This document shows, piece after piece, positions 27,419-36,721 of a stretch of DNA of 64,000 nucleotides. Numbering within the stretch: the stretch's first letter is position 1; each line of letters starts with the position of its first letter. The stretch comes from Lacinutrix sp. (GTDB taxonomy: Bacteria > Bacteroidota > Bacteroidia > Flavobacteriales > Flavobacteriaceae): positions 1-64,000 of the forward strand of contig NZ_JAQWGS010000015.1 in NCBI RefSeq assembly GCF_029238095.1. The letters are read 5' to 3'. The position numbers and the translations under genes were made by a program. Below the pieces are notes generated by a model. That model ran no database searches and was not told the origin of the DNA. It worked only from the letters and a program-made list of their open reading frames with translations.

Positions 27419-28938
27419 TATTGTTGTGTACTTAATTCTTTAATTTTTTTAATATAGTTTTTTGATGTTTTCATATCTGGATTTAACTCCAATGCTTTTT
27501 TGAAACTTATTAAAGCATTTTTATAGTCTTCGGTAATAAAATAGGCTTCACCTAAACTGTCATAAATATTGGCATTTTCAGGAAACTCTTCAGTTAAAAA
27601 CTTAAAAACTGCAATCGATTTTTGATACTCTTTATCATTCAATAAATCGTAACCAAAATTATTTAAATCTCTTACAGCAAAGTGATAGGTCACAGTATCA
27701 CTTTTTAAGGTTCTAAAATTCTGATACGCTTTTTTTGGGTTTTCATTAAAATCCTTTCTAAATACAGAAGACAAGTCGAGTTTAGGGTATTTAATTACCA
27801 TTGGTTCAATATCTCTAAAGAATAGTAATTCCCAATCTCGCATAGCTTGATCTGAGGTGTTATTTACCATTACAATAATGCCGTAATTAGAATCTGGACA
27901 AATCAATATTCCACTTTGAATTCTATTAGAAGTTCCTGTTTTTGAATAATAACAACCTTCCTCTTCAGCAAAACCTATACTTTGCCATAAGTATCCTATT
28001 TGTTCATCGTCATCTGGATCTGTAAACAATACACGTGAGGCTTCTTTTATCCATGGCCCGTTTTTATTATCAATTAGATACTGCATATATTTAGCCAAAT
28101 CTGGTAATGTAGAAATCGCACCACCAGCTGCACCATAAACTGGGTCATGATCTATTGGTGCTAACACTTCTCCTTTATAACCTTTAACTAATCGGTATTT
28201 GTAATTTTGAGAGTATTGTAGATATGTATCATTCATTCCTAGTTCTTTAAAAAAAGCATCCATTTGCATCTTGAAAGGCTTCTTATTTACATTTTCTAGA
28301 ATATGTGCCAATAACTCAGGACCAACTGAATTATATGCGAAAACTGTTCCTGGTTTTTTATCTACCTCAACCGTTTTAAGCTCTTCCAATAAATCGTCTA
28401 TGGAGTAGGAATCTGTTTTATAATCGTAGGTTCCGCTTGTTACTTTATTACTAATAGCTTCAAAGCCTTTTGTGTGTTTATTTTTTAATCCCATACTGTG
28501 TGTTAAAAGGTGTTTTACAGTAATGGGATGCCCTTCGAATTCAAGATTTGGATAATTACCTTTTAAATACTTTCGGATATCGTCATCTAAACCAATTTTA
28601 CCAATCAAAACAGCCTTTGCTACTAAAGACCCAGTGAATGTTTTAGTTATAGATGCTATTTCGTAGAGTGAGCTATCGTTAGGCTTATTGTTGTCCTCTT
28701 TATCAATTTCACCATAATAGTTTTGATACATTTCACCATCTTTATAAATGGCTATTGCAAATGAATTAGCATTGCCTTTTTGGATGCTATTCTCTGCAAA
28801 ACCGTCAACAAGATTTGTAAGTTTATTAAACGCATCTTTTGCTGAATCTTCAGAAATGTTTACCTTTTTTTCTGAATTGCAGCTAAAAATAGTTAGGCCA
28901 AATAGTGTAATATATGTGATTTTTTTTATCAAATTCAT
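27418..28938 (-). CDS. beta-lactamase-family serine hydrolase lipoprotein with TPR tail
   Basis: A 506-residue exported protein. Lipoprotein signal with Cys20 (TIFSC); a class C beta-lactamase/DD-peptidase-like domain with S96-x-x-K99 (SITK), FAYNSVG in place of the usual YxN, and GCYYSKTGTS; then tetratricopeptide repeats (about residues 430-506, EYQKSIAVFKFLTEEFPENANIYDSLGEAY). Family members hydrolyse esters, amides or cell-wall peptides. It sits between paaZ and the crotonase gene, yet has no known role in phenylacetate breakdown; it may be a passenger in the operon. Confidence 0.85.
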   Translation of the reverse strand: MNLIKKITYITLFGLTIFSCNSEKKVNISEDSAKDAFNKLTNLVDGFAENSIQKGNANSFAIAIYKDGEMYQNYYGEIDKEDNNKPNDSSLYEIASITKTFTGSLVAKAVLIGKIGLDDDIRKYLKGNYPNLEFEGHPITVKHLLTHSMGLKNKHTKGFEAISNKVTSGTYDYKTDSYSIDDLLEELKTVEVDKKPGTVFAYNSVGPELLAHILENVNKKPFKMQMDAFFKELGMNDTYLQYSQNYKYRLVKGYKGEVLAPIDHDPVYGAAGGAISTLPDLAKYMQYLIDNKNGPWIKEASRVLFTDPDDDEQIGYLWQSIGFAEEEGCYYSKTGTSNRIQSGILICPDSNYGIIVMVNNTSDQAMRDWELLFFRDIEPMVIKYPKLDLSSVFRKDFNENPKKAYQNFRTLKSDTVTYHFAVRDLNNFGYDLLNDKEYQKSIAVFKFLTEEFPENANIYDSLGEAYFITEDYKNALISFKKALELNPDMKTSKNYIKKIKELSTQQ

Positions 28939-28971
28939 TTGTGAATAATAATTACAAGGTATAAATTTTAG

Positions 28972-28991
28972 ATTCCTGCCTTCTCAGGAAT
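28972..28991. repeat. short palindrome ending at the paaZ stop codon
   Basis: ATTCCTG (28972-28978) and CAGGAAT (28985-28991) form a perfect 7-base stem; the last base is also the first base of the complementary paaZ stop codon. Confidence 0.65.
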
Positions 28992-31528
28992 TACAAAGCT
29001 CCAAATTGTTCGAAGTGATGATTTAAATGTTTACGTTCTAATAAATACCATTCGTATTTATTTAATTCTCCAAAAACCATATTACTTAATGTAGCTTCTG
29101 GATGTTCTTTAAAATAGTCTAAATACTTTTTTCGTTGTTCCTTGAATTGCTGAATAGCAACACTTAAATTTTCATGCTTTAAATCGTTAAGTGTATCTTT
29201 CTCTAATTGTGGAAACTGACTGTTCTTAGGAAACTTATCATAGTTCCATAGACTATTTTTTACTTTTTCTAGAATCTTTTCTGGTGTTGATATTTCAAAA
29301 TCCTGAACGTCTCCTGCTGCTATTTTGTATGTATACTCCAAATGTTCAATCATGTGTTGTGGTGTCATGATTCCCCATTTTGGTTTTAGGTCTTCAGACA
29401 GTTTAGATAGACAATCATCTATTTTTTCATTGGTCATTTCCACAAATGTTTCTTGCTTCTTTTGAACCATAGTTAAAATCGTAGCAACAGCGACTAATGG
29501 CGTATCTTTATCTGATTTTTGACTTTCAGGTTGGTTTTCAAAATTAGCATCGAATACTTCAACATGCCATTTTACAATTCCACTAGGATGTTCTGCTGAA
29601 GCAACATCTCTATCTATTTTTTCTTTACAGGTTAGTCGCACATAAATCGTATCATTATGATATAATGGTCTTAAAAATCTAATACTATCTAAACCATAAT
29701 TTGCTGCAACAGGTCCTTTGTTTGGATACACAAATAATCCTGCTGCTGCAGATATAATAAAATAGCCGTGAGCTGTTCTTTTTTCAAAAATACTTCCGTC
29801 TAAAGAGGTAATATCTGTATGTGCATAGAAATGATCCCAAGTCAAATTGGCAAAATTCTGTATGTCGTTATCAGTCAAGGTACGCTTATGGGTTTTCATT
29901 GACATTCCTGCTTCGATGTCTTCCCAATGGTATTTAAACGGATGCTCTTCTGCTTCTGTGTAATTAGCATTCTGCTGATAAATACCAGTAATTGCAGTTA
30001 TTGTTGAAGGTGAACCTTGAATTGCTGTACGTTGCAAGTAATGCTTAATACCACGCATGCCTCCCATTTCTTCTCCTCCACCTGCACGACCTGGTCCTCC
30101 ATGCACCAAATATGGTAATGGTGAACCATGACCAGTACTTTCTTTTGCACTTTCTCTATTAAGCACTAAAATTCGCCCATGATGCGATGCAGCCTTTACC
30201 ACATAGTCTTTAGCTATTTTATCATCGTTAGTAGCTATTGAAGAGACTAATGAACCTTTACCCATTTGCGCTAAAGTAATCGCTTCCTCTAAATTTTTAT
30301 ATGGCATAATGGTACTTACTGGACCGAATGCCTCACGCTCATGAATGACCGTATTTTGAAACGGATAATCTGCTCGCAACAAAATAGGACTTATAAATGC
30401 TCCTTTTTTAGCATCTGCTCCAATGGTTTCAATTGTATCTAAATTACCATAAACAATCTGTGCTTCTTTAGCTAAATCGTTTACTGAATCCCTAACCGCT
30501 TGCACTTGTTGATGACTTACCAAAGAACCCATTCTAACTTCTTTAAGTCTCGGATCACCAATTGTCACTTTATCTAATGCTTTACCTAATGCAATTTGAA
30601 TGTCTTCAACTAAGTTCTCTGGCACAATGATTCGTCTGATTGCTGTACATTTTTGTCCAGCTTTAACGGTCATTTCTTTTCTAACTTCTTTAATAAATAA
30701 ATCGAATTCTGGAGTTCCTGGAACCGCATCTTCACCTAAAATTGAAGCGTTTAAAGAATCGGCTTCCATAGTAAATGGCACAGATTCTTGAATCAATCTT
30801 GGATGTGCTTTTAACAAACGACCTGTTTGTGCAGAACCCGTAAAAGTTACTACATCTTGAGATTCGACAGTATCTAAAATTGTTTTAACGGTTCCATTTA
30901 TAATTTGCAATGCGCCTTCTGGTAGTATTCCAGAATCGATAATTGTTCTTGCTACAGCTTCGGATAGATAAGAAGAAGATGGTGCAGGTAATACCACAGC
31001 TGGGACGCCAGCCATCCAATTCACCGCACATTTTTCTAACATTCCCCAAACTGGAAAATTGAAAGCATTGATATGCACAGCAACACCTTTTTTGGGCACC
31101 ATAATATGATGCGCCATAAAGCGTCCACCACGAGATAAATCGATAGCATCGCCTTCTACATGATACGATTGATTAGGAAATAATTTTCTTAAGGATGCAT
31201 TAGCGAATAAGTTTCCAAAACCTCCTTCAATATCAATCCAACTATCTACTTTGGTTGCTCCTGTTCTATAGCTTAAATCATAAAATGCGTCTTTTCTTTT
31301 GGTGAGATATAATGCTAAACTTTTGAGCATGTTTCCTCGTTCTTGAAAGGTCATTTTACGAAGAACTTCGCCTCCTTTGGTTCTTCCGTACTGAAGAATT
31401 TCAGGAATATCTAGGCCTTCTATTGCAACACTTGTGAAAGCTTCGCCAGTGACAGCATCTAAAATTGGTATTCCTTCTTCTTTTCCTGTAGTCCAACTAC
31501 CTTGAACGTAATGTTGAATCTTATTCAT
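28991..31528 (-). CDS. paaZ: bifunctional PaaZ (oxepin-CoA hydrolase/aldehyde dehydrogenase) with extra C-terminal domain
   Basis: Opens the oxepin-CoA ring and oxidises the resulting semialdehyde. Residues 1-510 are an aldehyde dehydrogenase with the glutamate in TMEADSLNAS (about 255) and the nucleophile in GQKCTAI (about 294). Residues 535-680 are a MaoC-type hydratase with NLTWDHFYAHTD. About 165 residues more than E. coli PaaZ (681) follow: a helical domain with MTPQHMIEHLEYTY and a terminal ERKHLNHHFEQFGAL, which looks like a DinB/DUF1569-type four-helix bundle with histidine ligands. It is 845 residues in all, between paaJ and the serine hydrolase gene. Confidence 0.92.
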   Translation of the reverse strand: MNKIQHYVQGSWTTGKEEGIPILDAVTGEAFTSVAIEGLDIPEILQYGRTKGGEVLRKMTFQERGNMLKSLALYLTKRKDAFYDLSYRTGATKVDSWIDIEGGFGNLFANASLRKLFPNQSYHVEGDAIDLSRGGRFMAHHIMVPKKGVAVHINAFNFPVWGMLEKCAVNWMAGVPAVVLPAPSSSYLSEAVARTIIDSGILPEGALQIINGTVKTILDTVESQDVVTFTGSAQTGRLLKAHPRLIQESVPFTMEADSLNASILGEDAVPGTPEFDLFIKEVRKEMTVKAGQKCTAIRRIIVPENLVEDIQIALGKALDKVTIGDPRLKEVRMGSLVSHQQVQAVRDSVNDLAKEAQIVYGNLDTIETIGADAKKGAFISPILLRADYPFQNTVIHEREAFGPVSTIMPYKNLEEAITLAQMGKGSLVSSIATNDDKIAKDYVVKAASHHGRILVLNRESAKESTGHGSPLPYLVHGGPGRAGGGEEMGGMRGIKHYLQRTAIQGSPSTITAITGIYQQNANYTEAEEHPFKYHWEDIEAGMSMKTHKRTLTDNDIQNFANLTWDHFYAHTDITSLDGSIFEKRTAHGYFIISAAAGLFVYPNKGPVAANYGLDSIRFLRPLYHNDTIYVRLTCKEKIDRDVASAEHPSGIVKWHVEVFDANFENQPESQKSDKDTPLVAVATILTMVQKKQETFVEMTNEKIDDCLSKLSEDLKPKWGIMTPQHMIEHLEYTYKIAAGDVQDFEISTPEKILEKVKNSLWNYDKFPKNSQFPQLEKDTLNDLKHENLSVAIQQFKEQRKKYLDYFKEHPEATLSNMVFGELNKYEWYLLERKHLNHHFEQFGAL

Positions 31529-31547
31529 ATTTTATAATATATAGTGG

Positions 31548-31568
31548 ATTCCGCATCAAATGCGGAAT
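31548..31568. repeat. short palindrome between paaZ and paaJ
   Basis: ATTCCGCAT (31548-31556) and ATGCGGAAT (31560-31568): a perfect 9-base stem with a 3-base loop, followed by GACA. It resembles the copy at 32808. Confidence 0.75.
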
Positions 31569-31577
31569 GACAAATCG

Positions 31578-32792
31578 TTATACATTCACGTTTTCAATAA
31601 TTGCAGCATAACCTTGACCAACACCAATACACATCGTGATTAAAGCATACTTTTTATTTTGTTCATGCAATTCTAAAGCTGCTGAATATGCTATTCTAGC
31701 TCCCGTGACTCCTAATGGATGACCAATAGCTATAGAACCACCATTTGGGTTTAACCTAGAATCGTCGTCTGCTAATCCCCAAGCACGAGTACACGCTAAT
31801 GCTTGTGCTGCAAAAGCTTCATTAAGCTCGATAATATCCATATCTTCCATTGTCAATCCTGCCTTTTCTAATGCTTTGTTTGACGCTTGAACAGGACCAA
31901 TTCCCATAATTCGAGGCTCCACTCCTACCACAGCTGAACTTACAATTCGTGCTAGTGGTTTTAGGTTGTATTTTTTTACGGCATCTTCTGATGCTATTAT
32001 TGTTGCTGCTGCTCCATCATTTAATCCTGAAGAATTTCCTGCTGTAACGCTTCCGCCTTCTTTTTTGAATGCAGCTCTTAAGTTTCCTAAAATTTCTAAT
32101 GACGTGTTTGGTTTTACAAATTCATCTTTTGAAAATAGAATTGGATCCTTTTTTCGTTGCGGAATTTCAACGGTTACGATTTCTTTGGCTAATCGTCCGT
32201 TTTCCTGAGCTTTTGTCGCTTTCATTTGGCTCCAATAGGAGAACTTATCTTGATCCTCTCTTGAGATGTTATATAGCTCTACAAGATTTTCAGCAGTGTT
32301 TCCCATACCATCTGTACCATATAATTTTTGCATTTTCGGATTGATAAAACGCCATCCGAACGTAGAGTCATACATTTTTGAGTCGCCTCCAAATGCTGAA
32401 GATGGTTTTGCGATTACGTATGGTCCGCGTGTCATATTCTCCACTCCGCCTGAAATAAACACGTCTCCATCTCCTGCTTTTATGGCGCGATTAGCGTGAA
32501 TAATTGCAGACAATCCTGAACTACATAAACGGTTAACCGTTTCTCCTGGAACTGTAAATGGTAATCCTGCTAAAAGTGATGCCATTCGTGCCACATTACG
32601 ATTATCTTCTCCTGCTTGATTGGCACAACCCATAATCACATCGTCATAAGCTTCCTTTGGAATACTTGGATTACGTTTCACGATTTCTGAAATGACTAAT
32701 GCACCTAAATCGTCTGTTCTAACAGCAGACAATGTGCCTTTGTAGTTTCCTATTGGTGTTCTAATGCCATCTATTATGTATGCTTCTTTCAT
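31578..32792 (-). CDS. paaJ: 3-oxoadipyl-CoA / 3-oxo-5,6-dehydrosuberyl-CoA thiolase
   Basis: Degradative acetyl-CoA acyltransferase of 404 residues performing the two thiolytic steps of phenylacetate breakdown. The nucleophilic cysteine is in [11 protein letters not shown], the histidine in [10 protein letters not shown], and the second cysteine in [11 protein letters not shown]. The N-terminus [19 protein letters not shown] is typical of PaaJ/PcaF, and the two cannot be separated by sequence alone; the operon favours PaaJ. Flanked on both sides by near-identical short palindromes. Confidence 0.92.
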   Translation of the reverse strand: MKEAYIIDGIRTPIGNYKGTLSAVRTDDLGALVISEIVKRNPSIPKEAYDDVIMGCANQAGEDNRNVARMASLLAGLPFTVPGETVNRLCSSGLSAIIHANRAIKAGDGDVFISGGVENMTRGPYVIAKPSSAFGGDSKMYDSTFGWRFINPKMQKLYGTDGMGNTAENLVELYNISREDQDKFSYWSQMKATKAQENGRLAKEIVTVEIPQRKKDPILFSKDEFVKPNTSLEILGNLRAAFKKEGGSVTAGNSSGLNDGAAATIIASEDAVKKYNLKPLARIVSSAVVGVEPRIMGIGPVQASNKALEKAGLTMEDMDIIELNEAFAAQALACTRAWGLADDDSRLNPNGGSIAIGHPLGVTGARIAYSAALELHEQNKKYALITMCIGVGQGYAAIIENVNV

Positions 32793-32807
32793 AATTTATA
32801 TTTATTG

Positions 32808-32828
32808 ATTCCGCAGCAAATGCAGAAT
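32808..32828. repeat. short palindrome between paaJ and paaI
   Basis: ATTCCGCA (32808-32815) and TGCAGAAT (32821-32828) pair with one mismatch, followed by GACAAATCAC. The copy at 31548 is also followed by GACAAATC. Confidence 0.7.
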
Positions 32829-32844
32829 GACAAATCACTTTGTT

Positions 32845-33252
32845 TTATTCTTCCCAATCTTTTTGAGTTCTATAAACTACACCTTTAAAAAGAGCTACCA
32901 TTTCGTCTCCTCTTTTAACTTCTATAATATTAAAGCCTAGTTTGTTTTTTACCGTTTCGATAACAGATTCTGCTACTATATAATCGCCTTCGTTTAAAGC
33001 TTCAATATGATTAATACTGGTTTCTATAGAAACCGCATATTTTCCATGAGTATTTGCTGCAAACCCGAATGCTGTATCTGCTAAAGCGTAACTAATGCCA
33101 CCATGCGCTTTGTCCATGCTATTTAGCATATCTTTTTTAATGGTCATAGCGACTTTACAACGTCCAATTTCACATTCTAGAATTTCTATTCCTAGCCAAG
33201 TGCTATAAGCATCTTGTGATAACATTTTATGTGGAATTTCTTCTCCTTTCAT
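32845..33252 (-). CDS. paaI: hotdog-fold phenylacetyl-CoA-pathway thioesterase
   Basis: A 135-residue hotdog thioesterase that relieves CoA trapping by hydrolysing aromatic CoA esters. The PaaI motif KAHGGISYALADTAFGFAAN with its catalytic aspartate is intact, followed by VSIETSINHIEAL. Length is typical (about 140). The ATG follows the paaH stop with no gap, indicating tight coupling. Confidence 0.92.
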   Translation of the reverse strand: MKGEEIPHKMLSQDAYSTWLGIEILECEIGRCKVAMTIKKDMLNSMDKAHGGISYALADTAFGFAANTHGKYAVSIETSINHIEALNEGDYIVAESVIETVKNKLGFNIIEVKRGDEMVALFKGVVYRTQKDWEE

Positions 33253-34422
33253 TTAAAAGAATGTTTTGTTCTCTCTATTCATTTTGCGTAATAATGGACT
33301 ACAACGGTATCGATCTTCGTGATATTCGCTATACAACTCGTCTAATTTTGACACACACCAATCGATGCCTTTCTCGTCTGCCCAAGCCAATAATCCTTTT
33401 GGGTAATTTACACCTTTAGTCATGGCATTATCTATGTCTTCTGCTGATGCGATATTTAAAAATAATGCATCTGCAGCTTCGTTAATTAACATGACTAGTA
33501 TTCTTTCAAATATTTGTGTTGACAATTCTTTATTATGAGATTCTTCGCTATCGCTCTGAATGACACGTTTCCCATTTTCATCATACTCGTAATAACCTAT
33601 TCCTGATTTTCGTCCTAAATAACCTGCTTCAGCAAAACGTTTTTGTGTAAATGATGGTTTATATCTTGGGTCGTAATAGAATTCCTTGAAAACGGTTTCG
33701 GTCACAGTGTAATTAACATCATTCCCTATAAAATCCATTAATTCAAATGGTCCCATTCTGAAACCACCTACTTCTTTCATAGCTGTATCTATAGTTCCAA
33801 AATCGGCTAATCCTTCTTCGTAAATACGTAATGCTTCGCCATAAAAAGGTCTAGCAACACGGTTAACAATAAAACCTGGTGTATCTTTAGCTACAGCGAC
33901 CGTTTTTTTCCAACTCGCGATAGTATCTATAGCTTTCTCTAAGGTTTCGTATGATGTTTGAATAGCAGGAATAACCTCAACCAATTTCATTAAAGGTGCT
34001 GGATTAAAAAAGTGAATTCCGACACATCGTTTTGGATTTTTAAGAGATGCTGCTATTGATGCCATTGATAAACTAGATGTATTTGAAGCAATAATGCAAT
34101 CGTTTGCCACATAGCTTTCTAATTCTGAAAACACTTTTTTCTTAATATCAAGGTTTTCAATAATCGCTTCAATAGTTAGGTTTGAATCTGCTAAATCTTT
34201 TAAATTATCTACATATGAGATATTAGATTGGATTCTTAATTTTTCAGCGTTATCAATACGTTCTTTTTCGATTAAACGATTTAATATCTTTTCTAAAGCT
34301 GCTTTAGCTTTATCTAAGGCTGCTTGATTAGTATCGTACAACTTTACTTTACAACCTGAAGTTGCTGCAACTTGCGCAATACCACTTCCCATTGTTCCAC
34401 CTCCAATAATTCCTACGTTCAT
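33253..34422 (-). CDS. paaH: 3-hydroxyadipyl-CoA dehydrogenase
   Basis: NAD-dependent 3-hydroxyacyl-CoA dehydrogenase of 389 residues. The Rossmann motif is GGGTMGSGIAQ at the N-terminus; the catalytic HFFNPAPLMKLVEV and the GFIVNRV helix are present. The C-terminal domain repeats around residues 185-280 and 300-385. Between them NGKRVIQSDSEESHNKEL is an insert encoded by a dispersed DNA repeat (33536-33566) read in frame. It joins paaG and paaI without gaps. Confidence 0.93.
   Translation of the reverse strand: MNVGIIGGGTMGSGIAQVAATSGCKVKLYDTNQAALDKAKAALEKILNRLIEKERIDNAEKLRIQSNISYVDNLKDLADSNLTIEAIIENLDIKKKVFSELESYVANDCIIASNTSSLSMASIAASLKNPKRCVGIHFFNPAPLMKLVEVIPAIQTSYETLEKAIDTIASWKKTVAVAKDTPGFIVNRVARPFYGEALRIYEEGLADFGTIDTAMKEVGGFRMGPFELMDFIGNDVNYTVTETVFKEFYYDPRYKPSFTQKRFAEAGYLGRKSGIGYYEYDENGKRVIQSDSEESHNKELSTQIFERILVMLINEAADALFLNIASAEDIDNAMTKGVNYPKGLLAWADEKGIDWCVSKLDELYSEYHEDRYRCSPLLRKMNRENKTFF
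33536..33566. repeat. dispersed repeat read in frame inside paaH
   Basis: On the coding strand this reads GTGTCATTCAGAGCGATAG then CGAAGAATCTCA, a word I recognise as a very common intergenic repeat in flavobacterial genomes. It encodes VIQSDSEESH in the linker between two PaaH domains. Confidence 0.65.
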
Positions 34423-35208
34423 TTAGTTTCCTTTAAAGTTTGGTTTTCTTTTTTCAATAAATGCAGCAACGCCTTCTGCATAGTCACTACTTTGAGCTGC
34501 TTCTATTTGTAATTTAGATTCTAAGGCTAATTGAGATTCTAAATCATTTGTCATTGATTTGTTAAATAATTCTTTAATTAATCCAAGTGCTTTGGTTGGC
34601 ATATTAGCTAATTTTAAAGCTAATGTATTAACATCTGTATCGAAATTCTCAAGTGGTACCATTTTGTAAATCATACCCATTTTTTCTGCTTCTTCTGCAG
34701 AAATTTTATCGCCTAACATGGCTAAAGCTAATGCTTTTTGAAAACCTATTAATCGTGGTAGAAAAAAAGTTCCAGCACTATCTGGAACTAAACCTATTAA
34801 ACTAAAAGCTTGAATAAAACTGACTTTTTCATGTGCAATAACGATGTCGCATGCTAAAGCTATATTAGCTCCTGCACCAGCTGCTACTCCATTAACTGCA
34901 GCTATTATTGGTTTTTTAATTGCTCTTAGTCTTGTAATTATTGGATTATAGTGTTCTTCTAGAATTTTTTTAAAGCCTGGATTTAAATCAGGATCTGTAA
35001 CCTCTTTTAGGTCTTGTCCTGCACAAAATGCTTTTCCATTTCCCGTTAAAACTATAGCTCTTACTTCATTACTTTTTTCGCAAGCATCTAAAGTTTCGTG
35101 AAGATTAAATGCCATTTCACGATTGAAACTATTAAAGACTTCTGGTCTGTTTAGCGTTATGTACGCTACTTTGTTTTCAATTTTTAAAAGAATTGAATTA
35201 TTACTCAT
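34423..35208 (-). CDS. paaG: ring-1,2-epoxyphenylacetyl-CoA isomerase
   Basis: A 261-residue crotonase converting the ring epoxide to oxepin-CoA. Oxyanion-hole elements are in AFCAGQDLKEV and NGVAAGAGANIALACD; the catalytic aspartate is in LIGLVPDSAGTFFLPRL, the PaaG hallmark (an aspartate instead of the hydratase glutamates). It ends without a gap before paaH and starts 73 bases after paaD. Confidence 0.93.
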   Translation of the reverse strand: MSNNSILLKIENKVAYITLNRPEVFNSFNREMAFNLHETLDACEKSNEVRAIVLTGNGKAFCAGQDLKEVTDPDLNPGFKKILEEHYNPIITRLRAIKKPIIAAVNGVAAGAGANIALACDIVIAHEKVSFIQAFSLIGLVPDSAGTFFLPRLIGFQKALALAMLGDKISAEEAEKMGMIYKMVPLENFDTDVNTLALKLANMPTKALGLIKELFNKSMTNDLESQLALESKLQIEAAQSSDYAEGVAAFIEKRKPNFKGN

Positions 35209-35281
35209 ACCTATTTTGTTTCTTTATATATTCTTGATACGAAATTCTAAAAAAAAGAATTTCATTAGAACTAAGGTTACT

Positions 35282-35782
35282 TTATTTCAAACATTTAAAA
35301 TAATCGAATGGTTCTTGGCAATCATCACACTGAAATTGTGCTTTACAAGCTGTTGAACCAAACTGACTTACTAATCGTGTATTTTGTGAACTACAATTAG
35401 TACATTTTACTATTCGTTTTCCGTTTAGCAACACGTCTTTATCTGCTTCTGCATCTAAAGGTGCTGCTATACCATAATCTTCTAATGCCTTTCTGCCTCT
35501 TGGTGTAATCCAATCTGTTGTCCAAGCTGGATGCAAGATTAAATCAATTTCAGAATTGTAACCTGCTTCTTTTAATGCTTTTTTGATATCGTCGCCAATC
35601 ACATCCATTGCTGGACAACCACTGTATGTTGGTGTGATTTCTACTTTAACAAGCTCATCAACAATTATAGCAGAACGCACAACACCCATATCCATAATAG
35701 ATAATACAGGGATTTCTGGGTCTGAAACTGCTTCCAAAATTGGAATTAGTTTTTTATCTATGTTTTGTTTTTCTTTTACCAT
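35282..35782 (-). CDS. paaD: phenylacetyl-CoA epoxidase assembly subunit PaaD
   Basis: A 166-residue protein with an N-terminal MIP18/DUF59-like domain (about residues 10-95, LEAVSDPEIPVLSIMDMGVVR and YSGCPAMDVI). A C-terminal zinc-ribbon-like region follows, with cysteines in CTNCSSQ and CDDCQEPF. PaaD is needed for iron-sulfur or iron-centre maturation of the PaaABCE mono-oxygenase. It sits in the expected order between paaC and paaG. Confidence 0.93.
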   Translation of the reverse strand: MVKEKQNIDKKLIPILEAVSDPEIPVLSIMDMGVVRSAIIVDELVKVEITPTYSGCPAMDVIGDDIKKALKEAGYNSEIDLILHPAWTTDWITPRGRKALEDYGIAAPLDAEADKDVLLNGKRIVKCTNCSSQNTRLVSQFGSTACKAQFQCDDCQEPFDYFKCLK

Positions 35783-35791
35783 TATTTGAGA

Positions 35792-35815
35792 TAGTTCGAC
35801 AAGCTCTGTATGACA
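35792..35815. repeat. TTCGACAAGCTC repeat between paaD and paaC
   Basis: The 12-mer TTCGACAAGCTC (35795-35806) followed by TGTATGACA is shared with the copy at 36641, where it is followed by AGCATGACA. Confidence 0.65.
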
Positions 35816-35864
35816 CTCTACTTAATATTCTGTTTTCGAAAAAAAATCCTTTCTTAAAGGAATT

Positions 35865-36620
35865 TTACCATTCCATATTAGGATAAGCACGTTGCATGTA
35901 TTGCAAATCGCTTAATAAGTATCCTAAATGCTCTGTATGAACACCATTTTTACCTCCTTTTTGAAACCATTTTGATTCTGGAATTTCTAACGTTGACTCT
36001 TCTAAAAGCTCGCCTACATTTTTATAATATGCTTCTTTTAACTTTGTAACATCTACACCAATCCCTTCTGCAACCATTGCTTTATCTGCTTCTGTTTGAT
36101 GAAATAATTCATCGGTATACGTCCACAAATCATTGATAGCTTCTTGCATTTTAGCTTTACTTTCCTCAGTACCATCTCCAAAACGTTTAACCCAATCTGA
36201 TGAGAAACGCTCATGGTAACTTACTTCTTTAATACATTTATTTGCAATTGCAGATAAGGTTAAATCTGTGCTTTTTTGTAATTGCTCTAAAAATGCTAAA
36301 TGGTACACATCAAATAAAAACTGACGTCCTATTGAATAGGCAAAATTTGTGTTTGGTTGTTCTACCAATAACACATTTTTATATTCACGTTCTTTACGAA
36401 GCATCGCAATATCGTCTTCTGTTCTACCGTCACCTGCTATTTTTCCAGCATATTGAAAATAGCTACGTACTTGTCCAAATAAATCTAAAGAAATATTGGT
36501 ACAAGCGATATCTGTTTCTAAACTTGGACCATGTCCACAAAGCTCTCCCATTCGTTGTCCTAGAATTAAAGAATTGTCTGCGATACCAAGTATGTAATTA
36601 TATAAATTTTCGTTTTTCAT
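35865..36620 (-). CDS. paaC: phenylacetyl-CoA epoxidase subunit PaaC
   Basis: Structural subunit of the PaaABCE epoxidase: a ferritin-like helical protein that pairs with PaaA. At 251 residues it is of normal length. The conserved HLAFLEQLQKSTDLTLSAIANK and KEVSYHERFSSDWVKRFGDGTEES helices are visible. Although the fold matches PaaA, family members do not keep the full set of iron ligands, and their role is structural. Confidence 0.93.
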   Translation of the reverse strand: MKNENLYNYILGIADNSLILGQRMGELCGHGPSLETDIACTNISLDLFGQVRSYFQYAGKIAGDGRTEDDIAMLRKEREYKNVLLVEQPNTNFAYSIGRQFLFDVYHLAFLEQLQKSTDLTLSAIANKCIKEVSYHERFSSDWVKRFGDGTEESKAKMQEAINDLWTYTDELFHQTEADKAMVAEGIGVDVTKLKEAYYKNVGELLEESTLEIPESKWFQKGGKNGVHTEHLGYLLSDLQYMQRAYPNMEW

Positions 36621-36636
36621 TTTCTTTATTAAAAAG

Positions 36637-36657
36637 ATGCTTCGACAAGCTCAGCAT
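36637..36657. repeat. GCTTCGACAAGC repeat between paaC and paaB
   Basis: ATGCT (36637-36641) and AGCAT (36653-36657) flank a GCTT/AAGC inner stem. It contains TTCGACAAGCTC, identical to the copy at 35795, and is followed by GACA. Confidence 0.65.
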
Positions 36658-36721
36658 GACATTTAGTTTTATTTATGAGTTTTTCACTTTCGGAAAAATT
36701 ATAATTATTTCCACGCAATAA

